Of a stretch of DNA of 64,000 nt, positions 22,287 to 34,247 are shown in pieces; the first letter of the stretch is position 1, and each line of letters starts with the position of its first letter. The translations under genes were made by a program, and so were the position numbers. The stretch is from contig JAULBX010021298.1 of the NCBI GenBank assembly GCA_032358255.1, forward strand, positions 1 through 64,000. The letters are read 5' to 3'. This DNA comes from Heterotrichella gracilis (taxonomy: Eukaryota > Sar > Xanthophyceae > Tribonematales > Xanthonemataceae). Below the pieces are notes generated by a model. That model was given only the letters and a program-made list of their open reading frames with translations. It did not search any database and was not told the origin of the DNA.

Positions 22287-23967
22287 ATGGTTTTGTGTGG
22301 CATGCTCTGCGCCCCCAGCACCAGCAGCCTGTGTGTTGGTGGGTACAGTCGGCACCTGGCCCCCAGGCCTGCACACACCACCCGCTTCCTTGTGACCAGG
22401 CGGGTGGTGCGCCCCTCCGCCTCCTCTGACAACGGCAACGCATCAGCGCCAACCAGCTCAGGTGGGCACGCGCCAGCAACACAGCATGCACCAACAATGC
22501 AACTTGGACATGCATGCATGCATGTCCCACGTTGCTTGCAGCAGACCCATGCCAATCCACTAGGAACGTTACCACTCCTGCAGGTCCACCACAAACCTCC
22601 AAACCTGATGATACTCCCCCTGTGGTGGTGACCCAGCTGGACCTGGACAAGGAGGTGGGTGGGGCGCGTGGGGGCTGTGGGTGCGACACCCCATGTTCTA
22701 ACCTAACAGTCGCACTTATATCCATCCTCGCGGGTTCATGAATCCCCCAACGGTGGTCTGAACGGTGGCCTCACCGTATTTGCCAAGAGGCCGAGCCGTC
22801 TGCTGGATACACAGCTGGGCAAGGGTTTTTTGAACCGCTGCCCGAGATGTCTCCCATGCAAACACTGGTGCACACGCCCTCACTCGTTCCCTCCACCGCC
22901 TCCAGGTGTCCAAGTTTGCCAAGCAGGCCGCCACCACCTTTGCGCCGCGTTCCTCGGGGGCAGTGAAGAACCCGGCTTTCAAGGGTAGGGCATGCGTGAC
23001 ATGGCAAGGAGGGAATGGGCAGTAAAGTGGTGTGTGGTGTGGAGTGCTCTGTCTGTTCTGTGTGTGGCTGCAAGGGGCTGCGTGCCACCGCTGTGGTGGC
23101 TGTGGCAGCACTAGGCACAGCTCCATGCTGTGTGGCGCACCAGCAGTGATCCCTACAGTGCTGCCAACTTGACCGCCTGTCGGCCCCTCCCCCGCAGGTA
23201 GCGTGCTGTACTCGGTGTTTGAGGCGCAGGCGTGGCTGGGGATGGTGGTGCGTGTGGCAGGAAACCAATTGGGACACTTGATTCATCTTGTTCATGAGGG
23301 AGGTGGCGTGCAATGAATCCAGCACTGGCACTGAAAAGATGTCGCGTGCTGGCAAATGCCGCCCTCGCATTCACGTGTCCTGTGCCACCTGTGCCCTACC
23401 CTGCATGCCTCCATTCAACTATGTGCACTGCATGACTGCTAAATATTGCATTGCTCTGCCTCACCTGCCCCCCTCTGTTTCCTGTCAGGTCGGCGGCCTG
23501 CTTTCCTTCAACATCCTGTTCCCATCGGACCAACCAGACATCGCCAGGCTGCTAGGGTAAGGGATGTTTGGACAGGGGGACACATGGTGCACATCACACT
23601 GTTTCCTGCACGTGTGCATCCTGTTCCAAACCTTGCGTTACGCATTCTGGACATTCCAAGGGCCCCTGCGTTTCCTGGCGTTGACAGTGCACCCCCCACC
23701 CCCAGCACCCACTCCCACCCCCACCCCTGCAGCATGTGGTCCATCTGGATGTTCACCATTCCCTCCCTGCGTGCGCGTGAGTGCGACCCGCACGAGAAGG
23801 ACGCCCTCAACCTGCTGTTCCTGGCTGTGCCCCTCATCAACGTGGGCCTGCCCTTCGTGTGGAAGTCCTTCCCCTTCATCTGGAGCGCTGACGTGGTGCT
23901 GCTGGTGGCGGTGTTCCTGTGGAAGGGGGTGTGGCAGCTGCCGGGGGGGGAGAGCCAGAAGCAGTAG
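22287..23967 (+). CDS. RPH1-like chloroplast membrane protein
   Basis: Homologue of the plant chloroplast protein RESISTANCE TO PHYTOPHTHORA 1, a small integral membrane protein whose biochemical role is not settled. Six exons, 22287-22461, 22584-22654, 22906-22984, 23198-23244, 23489-23556 and 23733-23967, join in phase to 224 residues. The first about 60 residues are Arg/Ser/Thr-rich with few acids, as in a chloroplast transit peptide (RFLVTRRVVRPSASS). The conserved core runs SVLYSVFEAQAWLGM, VGGLLSFNILFPSDQPD, MWSIWMFTIPSLRARECDP, EKDALNLLFLAVPLINVGLP, FVWKSFPFIWSADVVLLVAV. Two or three hydrophobic segments (around the LLSFNILF, LFLAVPLINVGLPF and VVLLVAVFLWK stretches) suggest a membrane anchor. 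It is divergent from the sorting-nexin gene. Assignment rests on my recollection of the plant family core. Confidence 0.82.
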
Positions 23968-25313
23968 CTGTCGATTGAGGAGTGCATGCTGCCATTGGGT
24001 GGGGTGGTGGGAGTGCGCGCATGGGGCAGGGGGGGGCGCAGTGAGCTCACTCAGAGGGGGTACAGTTTGTACTGTCACAGTCGGACTGGCAACTGCCTTG
24101 TGCAGTCTGAGGCAGATTTGAATACACGTGGATGCGAACAGATGTTAACCCTCTTGTGGTGGGTGAACCACATATGCCTGCCAAACTGAGCTTGAGTGAT
24201 CGTGTCCTTGGTGCACTGCAGTGCCAGTTCGGATGGTGCTTTTTCTCGCACCGTGGGAACTCAGTGAGTAGAGTAGTGCACTGCCAGTACGTTCTGCGCA
24301 TACTGCGTAGGACTACCGTGGGTGCATTTCCGTGCATGCAGTTGCATATGCACAATGACGGAGCATATCAATTCATCAATGATCGGACACATTAAATTTT
24401 GATGTGGCATGGCCATTTAGTCGCCTAGGGCTCGAGGTTATTATATATTGCTAGCGCTCGTGCATAATCTCATTCAATCACTTCGAATTTCGAAATGATC
24501 TTTGAATACTAGCTAGCGCTATAATATATTGCTCTGAGCGCTATTAATCCGTGCCTGGTATAAGCGGGAGTCTCTACTTGCTTCGTACCTTGAAGGCGCA
24601 ACACAGTGCATGTAAAATTATTGTGGGAAGTTAAATACTGTAGCCATGGCCATTCAATGGCCAATTTGGTTGTACCGTGTTGAGTAACAGTACCCGGTGC
24701 CCACCCAGGCTGGCCAATTGATGGGCCCAGGCTATCAATCAGTACCATGGGGCGTGGCGTCAATGCCCATTAATTTTTTGAACAACCCATTGGTGCATGC
24801 ATTAATCAACAATAAATTCCAGATTATTTAATTATCAAGCTGTGGTTCACAAAAAACAGCAGATTCCTGCTGCATGCCCCAGGAAATTGCGCCGCGCATT
24901 CATGCATGCCTTGGTATGCATGAATGACTAAGCTATCCTTGTAACACCTATGATAAATAATATTCCAATGGTTACCGTACACATGTGTACTAGTATGCAT
25001 ATAAAATGCCGTGCGGTTAAAACGTCCTAGGAGCTAAGTTGAAAGAGTCTTGTGTACTGTAAATATTGACAAATAGGGTCTAGCAACACACAAAAGCGAA
25101 AAAAGTCGCACTGCCAGTGGCGCAATATTCATCCCATGTGAATGGTGCTGGAAGCCTGGCCGCCAGTTGGCGACTGACCCTACATGAGGTAGCACGTGCC
25201 GTCTGTAGCCCGCATATGGGACAATATATTGCCAACCACACCATGTTGATGTTCATTGGCCACACACGCAGGCCTGTCCAGGCCTGACGTCAGTGTCCAG
25301 TGCCACAGGGCGC
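23968..25313. other. Convergent AT-rich spacer
   Basis: About 1.35 kb between two genes reading towards each other. It holds repeated GCTAGCGCT/ATATATTGCT words at 24440-24545 and a perfect 10-bp inverted repeat at 24898-24925 (ATTCATGCAT, 8-nt spacer, ATGCATGAAT). No gene is supported. Confidence 0.5.
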
Positions 25314-26902
25314 CTACAGCATGTGCTGCTCCCACCAGCCTGGTGCGTAGGGCCTGTACGGCGCCGTCCATTTACCCTGACCCAATGGCTGCTCAAAAGT
25401 AGGCAGTGGAGCCAGCGATGCGGTCACCTCCTCCTGCGTGAGTGCCCCCAGTGGCACGTAGGCGCAGCGGTCCAGGCGGATCTTGATGAACCTGGAGGGC
25501 GGGGTTAGGGCGGGGGTACCGGTGGGTGGTCAGACTTCATAGGTGGGTGGGTGGGTGGGGCTGGAGTTGGTACCACGTGGGCAGGGTTCATATGATGGCT
25601 GGGGTGGGTGGGCATTGGTGTATGCTGTGATGATCAGTGCACAAGACTGCATGACAGGGCGCATCCATCATTAAACCGCACTATGGCACCACCTGAGCAT
25701 TACCAAATGCAAGGTTCACTACAGGTTCCCAGGTGATGCAACTGGAACTTCGCAAGTGTGCAGGGAGGATTGGCGCCACGTGTGCACAATTCATGCACAA
25801 CAGAAAACGTGGTGACCATGGCAAAGTATGCACAAGCGGAAAGGTATATTATAATGCAGCCTTGAAGGAAAACTTACATTGCCCAGCTCCAGTCGGTGGT
25901 AACCAGTGCGATGGCTGGCCTGCGCACTTTGTGTGTCTCCTGCGGGTGCTGCTCCAACCAGGCTGGCTCGCTGACCAGGTAGAACTTGCCAGGGTGGTTG
26001 GACTCCTCAAGGTAGCGCACGCGCTCGCGAAGGGCCTCCGCAAAGGACTCATTTTGCACGTCATTTAGCAGCCATTCAGCGTTGCAAACGATGGCGTACC
26101 AGTCGGGCTGCACAATAGCAGACAGGTGAGTTGAGTTGAGGTGAGGTGAGGGGCATGTGCATGCATGCCGGATAAGGGGTAGGCATGGTGGAAAGTGGGC
26201 TCCATTTGTTGATACTGTGCCAGATACGGTCACACACTAAACGTTTTATTAACAGTATTCACAGTAAGTAACAGGCGGAAGGTGACAGGTATTTCAGCTG
26301 CCCGAGCACCAAACAGTTGTGACGTCTCACGAACACTTATCCACTGTTTTGAACAGCCCCCGAAATGTCGCAGGTCAGAGGTCACAAGCAGACAGTGCCG
26401 GTTCTTCCAAAAGCACACAATGTGCAGCCAGAAATCTCGTCGGCAAGATGCAAGCTGGGTGATCGAGAGCAGTAGTTCGCTTGCGTTAGGCAAGACTTAC
26501 CACTAAATGCTGCATGCCGCCCAACACTGCAACCCACTTACTGCCTACTTATATCACAAGCAACACCTAACAGGTGCAACCTCTGAACCTTATCTTTTAA
26601 TTCCAAGTACCCCTGCGCATCTTGTTCTTATCCAGTCAAGATTTGGTGCTTACCTTGTCCCCCAGAGTGGTGCTGCTTCCCTTGACACCCTGCTGTTGCA
26701 CCTTAACAGCTGCACTGACAACCAGCGAGCAGGGCCTGGAGAAAGGGGGTGCTGGGCCGCTGAAGGGCCTGAAAAAGGAGCTCCCTGGCAGCAGATTACT
26801 GGAGGCTACGTGGTGCGATGCCAGTGGCCTCTTGGCGTGTGACGAGTGAGGCACACATGCCACCTGACGGCAGGCGATGGGGCAAGACAGAGTGGCAGCC
26901 AT
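25314..26902 (-). CDS. YCF54: Ycf54/LCAA-type factor for the Mg-protoporphyrin ester cyclase
   Basis: Chloroplast accessory protein needed for the aerobic cyclase step of chlorophyll synthesis (Mg-protoporphyrin IX monomethyl ester to divinyl protochlorophyllide), where Ycf54/LCAA supports the AcsF/CHL27 subunit. Three minus-strand exons, 26902-26654, 26107-25878 and 25491-25314, give 218 residues in phase. Exon 1 encodes a typical transit peptide (MAATLSCPIACRQVACV..., rich in Ser, Ala, Arg and Pro, no acids early). The Ycf54 domain follows: DWYAIVCNAEWLLNDV, LRERVRYLEE, FYLVSEPAWLEQHP, RRPAIALVTTDWSWA, MFIKIRLDR. The match to cyanobacterial and plant Ycf54 covers the whole domain. The C-terminal extension ends TAPYRPYAPGWWEQHML. 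In this organism the gene is nuclear, although the family was first named from plastid genomes. Confidence 0.92.
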
Positions 26903-28061
26903 TGGAGGGTGTCGATGTCGGGAGACTGGAAGTTGGGAATGGGAGAATGGATACGCATCTTGCAGCCTTATCCTTGGTATATCTGCTGCCAGGGTTTGCC
27001 CCGTTGCTTGCCTCGTTCCGGTTCACGTCGCCCTGTGACGTGCAGAGGGTGGCCACTGGAGTGTGCTGCAGGCTGCAGCCTGCCAGGTGGCACCCTAACC
27101 GAGCAGGGACCCGTTTCAATCACTGCTTCCCCACCTTGGTTGCACCCTAGGGCTTCTACCAAGCTTACAACCTTCCCAGTGGGCTGCCCCATGGGTAAAA
27201 CAAAGCACCAAGCTCAGTATTGAGCAGTAAGATGCATGCCATGGTGGCCATCCCACCCCGTGACCCCTATGGCGTCACCCAGCAAGCACTAAAAGCTCTG
27301 AAAGCAACAACAAGATTCACAAATAGGCGTCAACTTCAGCGAGTTGATTGTTTTCTGTCTTCATTTTGTCGGTCCAATGGGTTCCTGCAAACGATGGTCT
27401 TGAAGCAATTACCATATAAATGTTTCCTTGATGTCGCTTGGGAAAAGTACATGGCTTCGTTCCATCAGATGATGATGAGCTCAGATAAGCTGTGGCCTTC
27501 AGCTGGTCCAGTTGGTACTATCAGGGCTTGCAGGGGTACACTAGCTGTACAGTAAGTTGGCAGCAAGTGCGTTACACACGGGGCCAAAATGCACACAACA
27601 GCGTGCTGCTGCGCACTACGCTTACCAGGCTTACAGAGTTGGTGCAGTGGGCTTGTCCAGCATGCATACAAACAGACCAATATCCCTGCGTGTCTTGCTG
27701 CCATGACTGAGGACAGAAATTCCTTGTAAAAATGTTGCAATGAACTAGCCAGACGTCCAACACAGTGGTACCCCGAAAAACATGGGCCACTATTGGCACC
27801 CCCGGAACAACACCAACTTGAGGGGTGCAGTGATGTGATTTTGGGTTCGGATCACTGGCAATGTCCATGGCGCCTGGCACACCATAACAGCAAAACACAC
27901 TCAATATCCCAGCCATATACAGACTGCACTGTGAGACCTAGGTTGCATGTTGTTCAACTAATAAACGCCACAGTACTTGTGCGGCGTCAACGAGGCCATG
28001 CAGCCGAGCTACATCTGACCCACCACATGCGCCCCTGCCAAGTTGGCAATGGCCTTGCCCC
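26903..28061. other. Tandem spacer between YCF54 and TRIR-like genes
   Basis: About 1.16 kb, both neighbours on the minus strand. It should contain the YCF54 promoter and the TRIR-like 3' end. No gene is supported. Confidence 0.45.
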
Positions 28062-28900
28062 TCACTTAACCAGCGGTCTGTCCGAGGGTGCGTCTGATGC
28101 GCACGACACCGACCGAAACCGCTCCATCTCCTTCAGGTAGTGGGGCTTGTCCTGCTCCTCGTCTGGGGTTGGGAGAGTATAGCAGGGTCAACACAGGGGG
28201 GAACAGGAAGCAAGGGGAATCTTCCAGGGCCGGGCTGGCGATCGGATGGGGATAGTGCGAGCTATGGTCTGGTCACATGCGGTGCCTGTTGAGGCAGGTC
28301 TCAGACGCGCAGTCACAGGCTGTAGGATTCTGGGCGTGACACTGGCCGGTGAGGTATGTGAGTTGAGCAGCAGGGGTGCATGCTAGTGCAGCAGTGTGGT
28401 GGTGCAGGTGGCAGGCAGAGGTGGGAGCAGGGGCACCGCCCCAGCCCCGTGTGCCTGCGCTGGCCCATACCTGCTTTGCGCTTCCTGGCACCTGTGCCGG
28501 GCAGCGTCTTGACCTTCACGATGGACTTGTTGGACTTCAGCACAAAGGGCTGGCTGGGGTCGGGCTTCTTGGGCTTGCAATCTGTGGGCTGGGGAGGTAC
28601 GTCCAGGTAGTAGCCCACCCCTTGGTCCCCCCGGGTGAACACATAGCCAGGCCGGGCACCGCTGAAGGTGGGGGAGGGGTAGAAGGCGGCATCCCAGGGA
28701 CCGTCCGAGGTGGTGTCGGCGATGCTGGTGCTGGTGGTGGGGGTTGGGTCAACAGGCTGTGCGGGGATGGTGGATGGTGGTGCATCCTCCTCGGCTGCCT
28801 GTGCACCCTGTGCTGTTTCTGGCTGGCTTCCGGTAGCACCCTGCTGCATCTTCATGAACATCTCCATAAAGGACCCGTCATTCTTAAAGGGGAGCGCCAT
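28062..28900 (-). CDS. TRIR (C19orf43)-like protein
   Basis: Homologue of the small protein called telomerase RNA component interacting RNase in animals, reported there as an exoribonuclease. Two minus-strand exons, 28900-28471 and 28162-28062, join in phase to 176 residues, the same length as I recall for the human protein. The two ends are the conserved parts: an N-terminal NDGSFMEMFMKM motif (human-type NDGSFLELF) and a C-terminal block KPHYLKEMERFRSVSC followed by RPLVK at the very end. The centre is disordered Pro/Thr/Ser-rich, then GVGYYLDVPPQ and a basic patch GTGARKRKAG that could be a nuclear localisation signal. The frame continues upstream without ATG; the ATG at 28900 starts directly before the conserved motif. 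Whether it acts on telomerase RNA in this organism is unknown. Confidence 0.85.
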
Positions 28901-29739
28901 GGCGGGTGTACAACAGAGGAGGGGCTGCCACCGCAAACTGGAGGAGGCAACCACACCCTAGCTGAAATCTCAGGCCAACGTGCTGCAAGGATCTGAGCTT
29001 GATTAAATATTTAGGTGAAAGGAATAACTTCGAACTTGCACAGCTCGTGGACCAGACGTTACAACCCGGCTCAGGCCGTTTCTGCTGCTGAGTGGACACT
29101 CTTGGCCTGATGCACGCACCAGTGAAATAACACCAGCTGCACGGAGGTACGAGAAGAGGTGGGTGGGATACGCGAACAACTTTCAACGTGTAGAACCCAA
29201 GAAGGGTGTTCTTACTGTTCAATGTTGTCTTCGAAGTTTTATATGCATGCCCATGGTGGTGCCTCGGGGAGGTTTTATGGGCTTCGTAATGTGAACCCCT
29301 TCCAGTGGGTTGTAAAATTCAAATTTGGCAGTCTGTCACTTACTTTAGCTTTATAGAAGAGTCAAAGGAATATACAACTTACTGACTAAGGAAAGTTTGT
29401 TTTTATTGGTGGGGAGCATGCACCCTCACAACTCAAGAAGCCATTGTTCATGCATGGCATCGCTGCTGCCGGCATAGCCACGCTATATGACAGGGAAGGG
29501 ATTGCTTGAATAAACAAAGAGAATAGCTACTCCACTTATGTGCTCTTGCACCACAAATCCAATTTACAAATTTGAAACCCTTGATATGCCGTGTCAACAC
29601 AACCTCACTGGCATGCCTGGGGTTCCGTTTGTCAATATGACAGAAAATATTTCTAAAGCCCTGCTCGATATCTGCCTTCACAGACAGGCATCGGGATCCT
29701 TCTGCAATTCCTTCACGATAATCCTCCCTGCCTGGACCC
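28901..29739. other. Spacer, no gene supported
   Basis: About 840 bp between two minus-strand genes; likely the TRIR-like promoter and the CMD-like 3' UTR. No recognisable frame. Confidence 0.45.
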
Positions 29740-32117
29740 TCACTTCGCTCCCTTGTCCTGCTGCCCCACACGCCGTATAGCCACTGGCTGCCCCCCATTG
29801 GTGGGTGGGCCCCCCATCGCAGGCGGGTCCTCCAGCTGCAGGCCCCGCAGGTGGGTGGAGGCATCACGCGCAGCAGCGCGGGTGTCGGCGGCGGGTGGCG
29901 GCGACAACGCACGCGCCTGACCTCCAGGGGACTGGGCGGGGCTGGCAGTGGTGGTGCGGGGTGGGGGGTGGAGTGGGGGGATCCTGCACATAGAATTTGC
30001 CGTCAAGCTTACATGCAGAGGCAGGTGTGCATCATCACGTGGCAAGCGGCATGAACGCTGGGTGGGCACCAGATCTGGTACACCATGCGGTACACCATGC
30101 CCCGCCCTCCCTGTAAAGGCCGCACCACCTCGCCCACCGCACCCCACAAGCGCTTGCGCACCACCACCCCGCCACCTACGCACCTGACTGAGGCTGGGTC
30201 TGGGTTTGTGACGGTGGGCATGGGAGGGGGACCTTGGGGATAGTCTCGCGTGAACTTGTCGTTGGCCTGCAGGGGTGGGTGGGCATTTGGCAGTAAGTTC
30301 GGGAAGCAGCCCGCCACGCACTGCAATGCAGGGCATGCTGCACCAGCGGCCACAATGCAGCAGCGGTTGTGCCCTCCGCCCCCTCCCCTCACCATCTTCA
30401 CTGTCTTGAGTGCCTCCGCAACCGCCTCCTGGGCGGGTTCTGAGTGCGCCAGCTCAAACCCTATGCTCACAGCCTTCTCAACACCGTCCAGGTCCGCGCC
30501 AAACTTGAGGGCCTGTGGGAGGGGGTAGGTTGATGTTGCTGGCTGGTAGCCGTGGCTGTGATTACCTGCCACATTTTTGTCCGGTATCCGTGCGCCCTTC
30601 ACGCATTGTGCAGCCCTAGTATGGAGGATGCACAGCAACTAGGATGCATGTGACAGCCAAATGCAAGCACAACACCGCCATCAAAATTATTTTGTTTGGC
30701 AATCATGGTGCCGCAGCGGTGCAGCCAGGTCCCCTCACCGCCAGTGCGTGTCCAAACAGCTGGTCACCCATGCGTGCTTCTGCCAGGAACGCCACCATGG
30801 TGAGCTGCTTCTGCATGAGGGTGAGGCCGGGGGAGGAGTAGATGTCGCCGTACAGGTGGGTGCTGGGAGGAAGGGGGGGTAATGGTAGGTAAACACCACG
30901 CTATGCATCATGGAATATATGCCTCATGAAACTGTTAGTGTGGAGGGTGTGTGTGAATGAATGGCCTTCCAGGCTGGCTCCCACTCTGCAACCAGCGCCC
31001 TCACAAACCCAGATTGTGCGTCATGTGTGTGCGGCCACAATTGTTGCAACCCAGGCCGATGATGCTGGTGTCTTGCCATTATGTGATGCAGCACGCACAT
31101 GCACACACCCCTCACCGAATGTACTCTGCCATCACTGGGTCAGCCGCATGCAGCTTGCGCCGCACAGCATCCGTCACCTCCCCGTACACACACTCAAACG
31201 CATCCCCTGGGGGACCTCCAGCCTTGCCAGGGGTGGGCTCGCCAAGCAACTGATGCACAGGGAGGGTAACAGGTTTAGCACAAAATTGGCGCCAAATTCG
31301 CCCCTTTATTGCAATGCCCCAGGTGTGACTGCCGGTGGACACCTTCTGGCAGTGCGTGGATACTGTCACATGCAAGGGAGAGCGTTTACGCTACTCATTT
31401 TTTGTTTATTTATACCAAGATGGCGCATTGCACCAATATCTCTCTGACAGGCCACACCCATGCCTCCCTACCCACCCACCCACCCACCTGTGCAGCATGT
31501 AGCACATTGGTTGCCGCCAAGCAGGGGCCATACCCCGCAAGCCTGCGAGGAAGGGGTGCAGTGAGAGCCACCACTGGCCAGCGCAGCAGCGGTACATATT
31601 GGAATGTGGTTGCACATAAGGAGCCCACCCCATGCACCTCCCTCCCCACTCACACTATGAGGTGCCTGACGCATGCCCTCAGCTCTGTATGTGTGCCACC
31701 CTCCTTCAGCACAGTGCGGGCAATGTCTGCAGGAGGTGAAAGGGGGGTCATGCGCAGTGGGGATATGCACGTCCAGGGCAGCCTCAAGAAAATAAACAGT
31801 ACTGCACATTCGAAGCAGGGCGTATGTTGCTGAGGCAGTGCCAAAACCACCACTTGCTGACCGCACAAATATATACCCGGATATTGAATTTATGAGCACC
31901 TCAGTCTATGGGCAGTGTGGAAGCGCCTGCACATGCCATATATGCACATATGGGCACATTGCTGGGAGGCAACATACAGTTTATCACTCCACTGCCCCTG
32001 CCCCCTTGTCTGTTTGCCAGCAGTGCTTCCAACCCTACCTGGCAGCATGTCCCACTTGTGGAAGCAGGCCGCCATAAACAGGCGCACCAGGTACTTGTCC
32101 TTGCCGCTCAGAGGCAT
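29740..32117 (-). CDS. Carboxymuconolactone decarboxylase-like (AhpD fold) protein
   Basis: Protein of the CMD/AhpD-like alpha-helical family. Eight minus-strand exons join in phase to 289 residues: 32117-32039, 31726-31654, 31542-31488, 31249-31116, 30862-30739, 30512-30393, 30266-30184, 29941-29740. The recognisable core is MAEYIRTHLYGDIYSSPGL, TLMQKQLTMVAFLAEARMGD, QLFGHALAALKFGADLDGVE, the standard CMD pattern (Y...YSRPGL...KELV.VAAL.....QL..H...AL..G). The first 70 residues (ARTVLKEGGTHTELRACVRH, LIVLAGYGPCLAATNVLHAA) look like a second, partial CMD half. The CXXC pair of peroxidase-active AhpD is not visible, so peroxidase activity is unlikely; substrate unknown. The last exon is a low-complexity Pro/Gly/Ala/Gln tail (SPPPAADTRAAARDAS, AMGGPPTNGGQPV) outside the family core. 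No transit peptide is evident. Confidence 0.84.
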
Positions 32118-34247
32118 GGTGCAATGCAAAGAGGAGGAGGGAGTGCCAGGAAGCACTCGTGGGATCAGGGGCTTTCGGGCCTTGCCAGGTTGGTGGTTGG
32201 CACAGTTGTGCCTGTGTTCCTGCGCCTGTGTGCTGCCCTGGACCACTCAGCCAGCCACGTATAGATGCAAGCAGCGATATGGTATTTCTCTGGCTTTCTT
32301 GCGGGTACTTGAACCCAGGATACGGCTCTGGGAGCAGCGAGTGTGCCTTGAAGGCAAGTAGAAGTGTGGCAATGGTCAAGGTAGGTCAACTGGGTCAGCA
32401 GCGCTTGAACAATACAGAACTATAATGGAATCTTAGAAACCTCCTGTGTACCCAGTTATTATTAAGAAAATACATCAAAGGTTGGCAGTACTCAGAAAGT
32501 TGTGGTTGGCCTGGCATCAGTACCCGCATGTCAGATGCTGCCCGCAAGTAGCTATGCATGCACAGCTTTGTCACAAGCTTGTCACATAAAAAGTATACTG
32601 TCAGCCCAGATGAACCACCAACATATTGTATATGGTGGAAATAAGCGACAGGAAAATGCTTGCGTATCCGGCGCACAGCTGCCTTGGCCAGCACAATGAC
32701 TGCTATCACTGGAGCACCGCGCTTGGTTATACAAGCTGTGCCGGCAAGTAATATCTGGCAGTTTCTCCACTGTTAAGGACAACTCAGTGATCGTGGTAAG
32801 ACAATACACGGATTGTTGCCGTGACCAGGTTGAAACTTGGGCGAGTAAGACGTGTGCGAGGACGGGGTGAAAGCTTGCTTGCCCAGCTGGCGCGCACGGT
32901 TTTCCAAACCTTGCCACAATTTTAAGAGGCAGCTTTGACGATACAGTTTGCTATCAACCCCACTTCTTGTACATCTGGTCCTCCTCCTAACAACAGTATA
33001 CCGGGTGGGCTGCGCTGCAACGGTTGAATTCACATTGGCGCTGTGGTGGTGGGCAAGCCGTTGGCGGGTCAACATATCCAGCTGCCCTGTTGATGCCGAA
33101 GCACATACCGGTTCCGGTAGGCATTCTCATCGTCAGGAGTGAATACCAACTTATTTCGTGCCATTTATCCGAATTAGGCAGCCGCGGAAAGCGTTGACGT
33201 CGTGAAGGTGCGCGCAGAGCAGGGTTGTAGTGCCCATGGATCCTACAATCCGCGCCCTTAATTCAGGGCCCATGCGTTGCTAGCGGGGTGCGTACCGGTG
33301 TTTATTATGTGCATAAAACGATTGCTTTGTATTTGTATTGGCAACGGGCTTCGACACCAGCTTTCGTATCTGCTCCCCCCCAGCAACATCCGAGTGTCGG
33401 TTGTGTCGGGTTCGCAATCATTGCAGCAACAACCGCGATAAAACTGAACACGTTCGTTATTCGCTGTCGTCTATAGCCAAAAACCTATGCACCGAGCAGT
33501 TGGACCATGAATTTTCGGATGTTTTGATCGTTGCCCTAGTACCACTTTATTTGAAAACAGTGGATGTGCTGAGGTGTCCGCCGGGTGTACATCTGTGCGT
33601 CAACCTATACTTGCAGACTGCGGTGCTATCGCAATTTGATTGCAGCCCACCTTCTCGGTACCCGCCCTCCGTTTGCTACAGCTCTGCATCAGGCGCAACA
33701 TGCAGCGCAGGGGGAACTCCTGCCCGCCTTTGCACTAGGTTAGGAACATCGACGTGGGCACAGTTTGATACCGTAGCAATTGGTATTCAGCTTGAAGATT
33801 GTCGAGTAGGGGTTGTACAAGTTGCCACAGCAGCCAAGTACAGGCCATTGCTGCCTGACTTTGAGATACGCGCTGGCATGTGTTGTCAACAACCGAACCC
33901 TGCGCAGGCAGACGACGGTGCTATCACGTACCACCGCTACAAGCTACTGGACTGCACAGCAACGTTGAGGTAGATCCTACTATCCAGGGAATAGTGAGGG
34001 CGCACACCCTTGCCTGGCGCAGCAACAGGAGTGAACTCATGCACGCATAAATGTCCATGGCATGTCTGCTTTATCACACTGGTGCCATAGCCTGCTCCAG
34101 TGGGGTGCCTCGCCTGGCCACCCACCCTCGTGCACGATGCCTGCCTTCTGTGCTCATCAGTAGACAGGCGTACCCCCCCCACCCCTCCACCTCCTGTGTG
34201 TCCCCATGTGGCTCTGACTAGCCCCCCCATTGCCTCAGGGCCTTGGC
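32118..34247. other. Head-to-head spacer (CMD-like / SAP30-like)
   Basis: About 2.1 kb containing both promoters. A long plus-strand open frame (33338-33973) runs through but lacks an early ATG and any recognisable domain; see rejected list. No gene is supported. Confidence 0.45.

Noticed and set aside
33338-33973. 211-codon open frame on the plus strand between the CMD-like and SAP30-like genes
   Set aside because: It begins with TTG and has no ATG until near its end; no domain or low-complexity pattern is recognisable, and the codon use lacks the G/C-ending bias of nearby exons.
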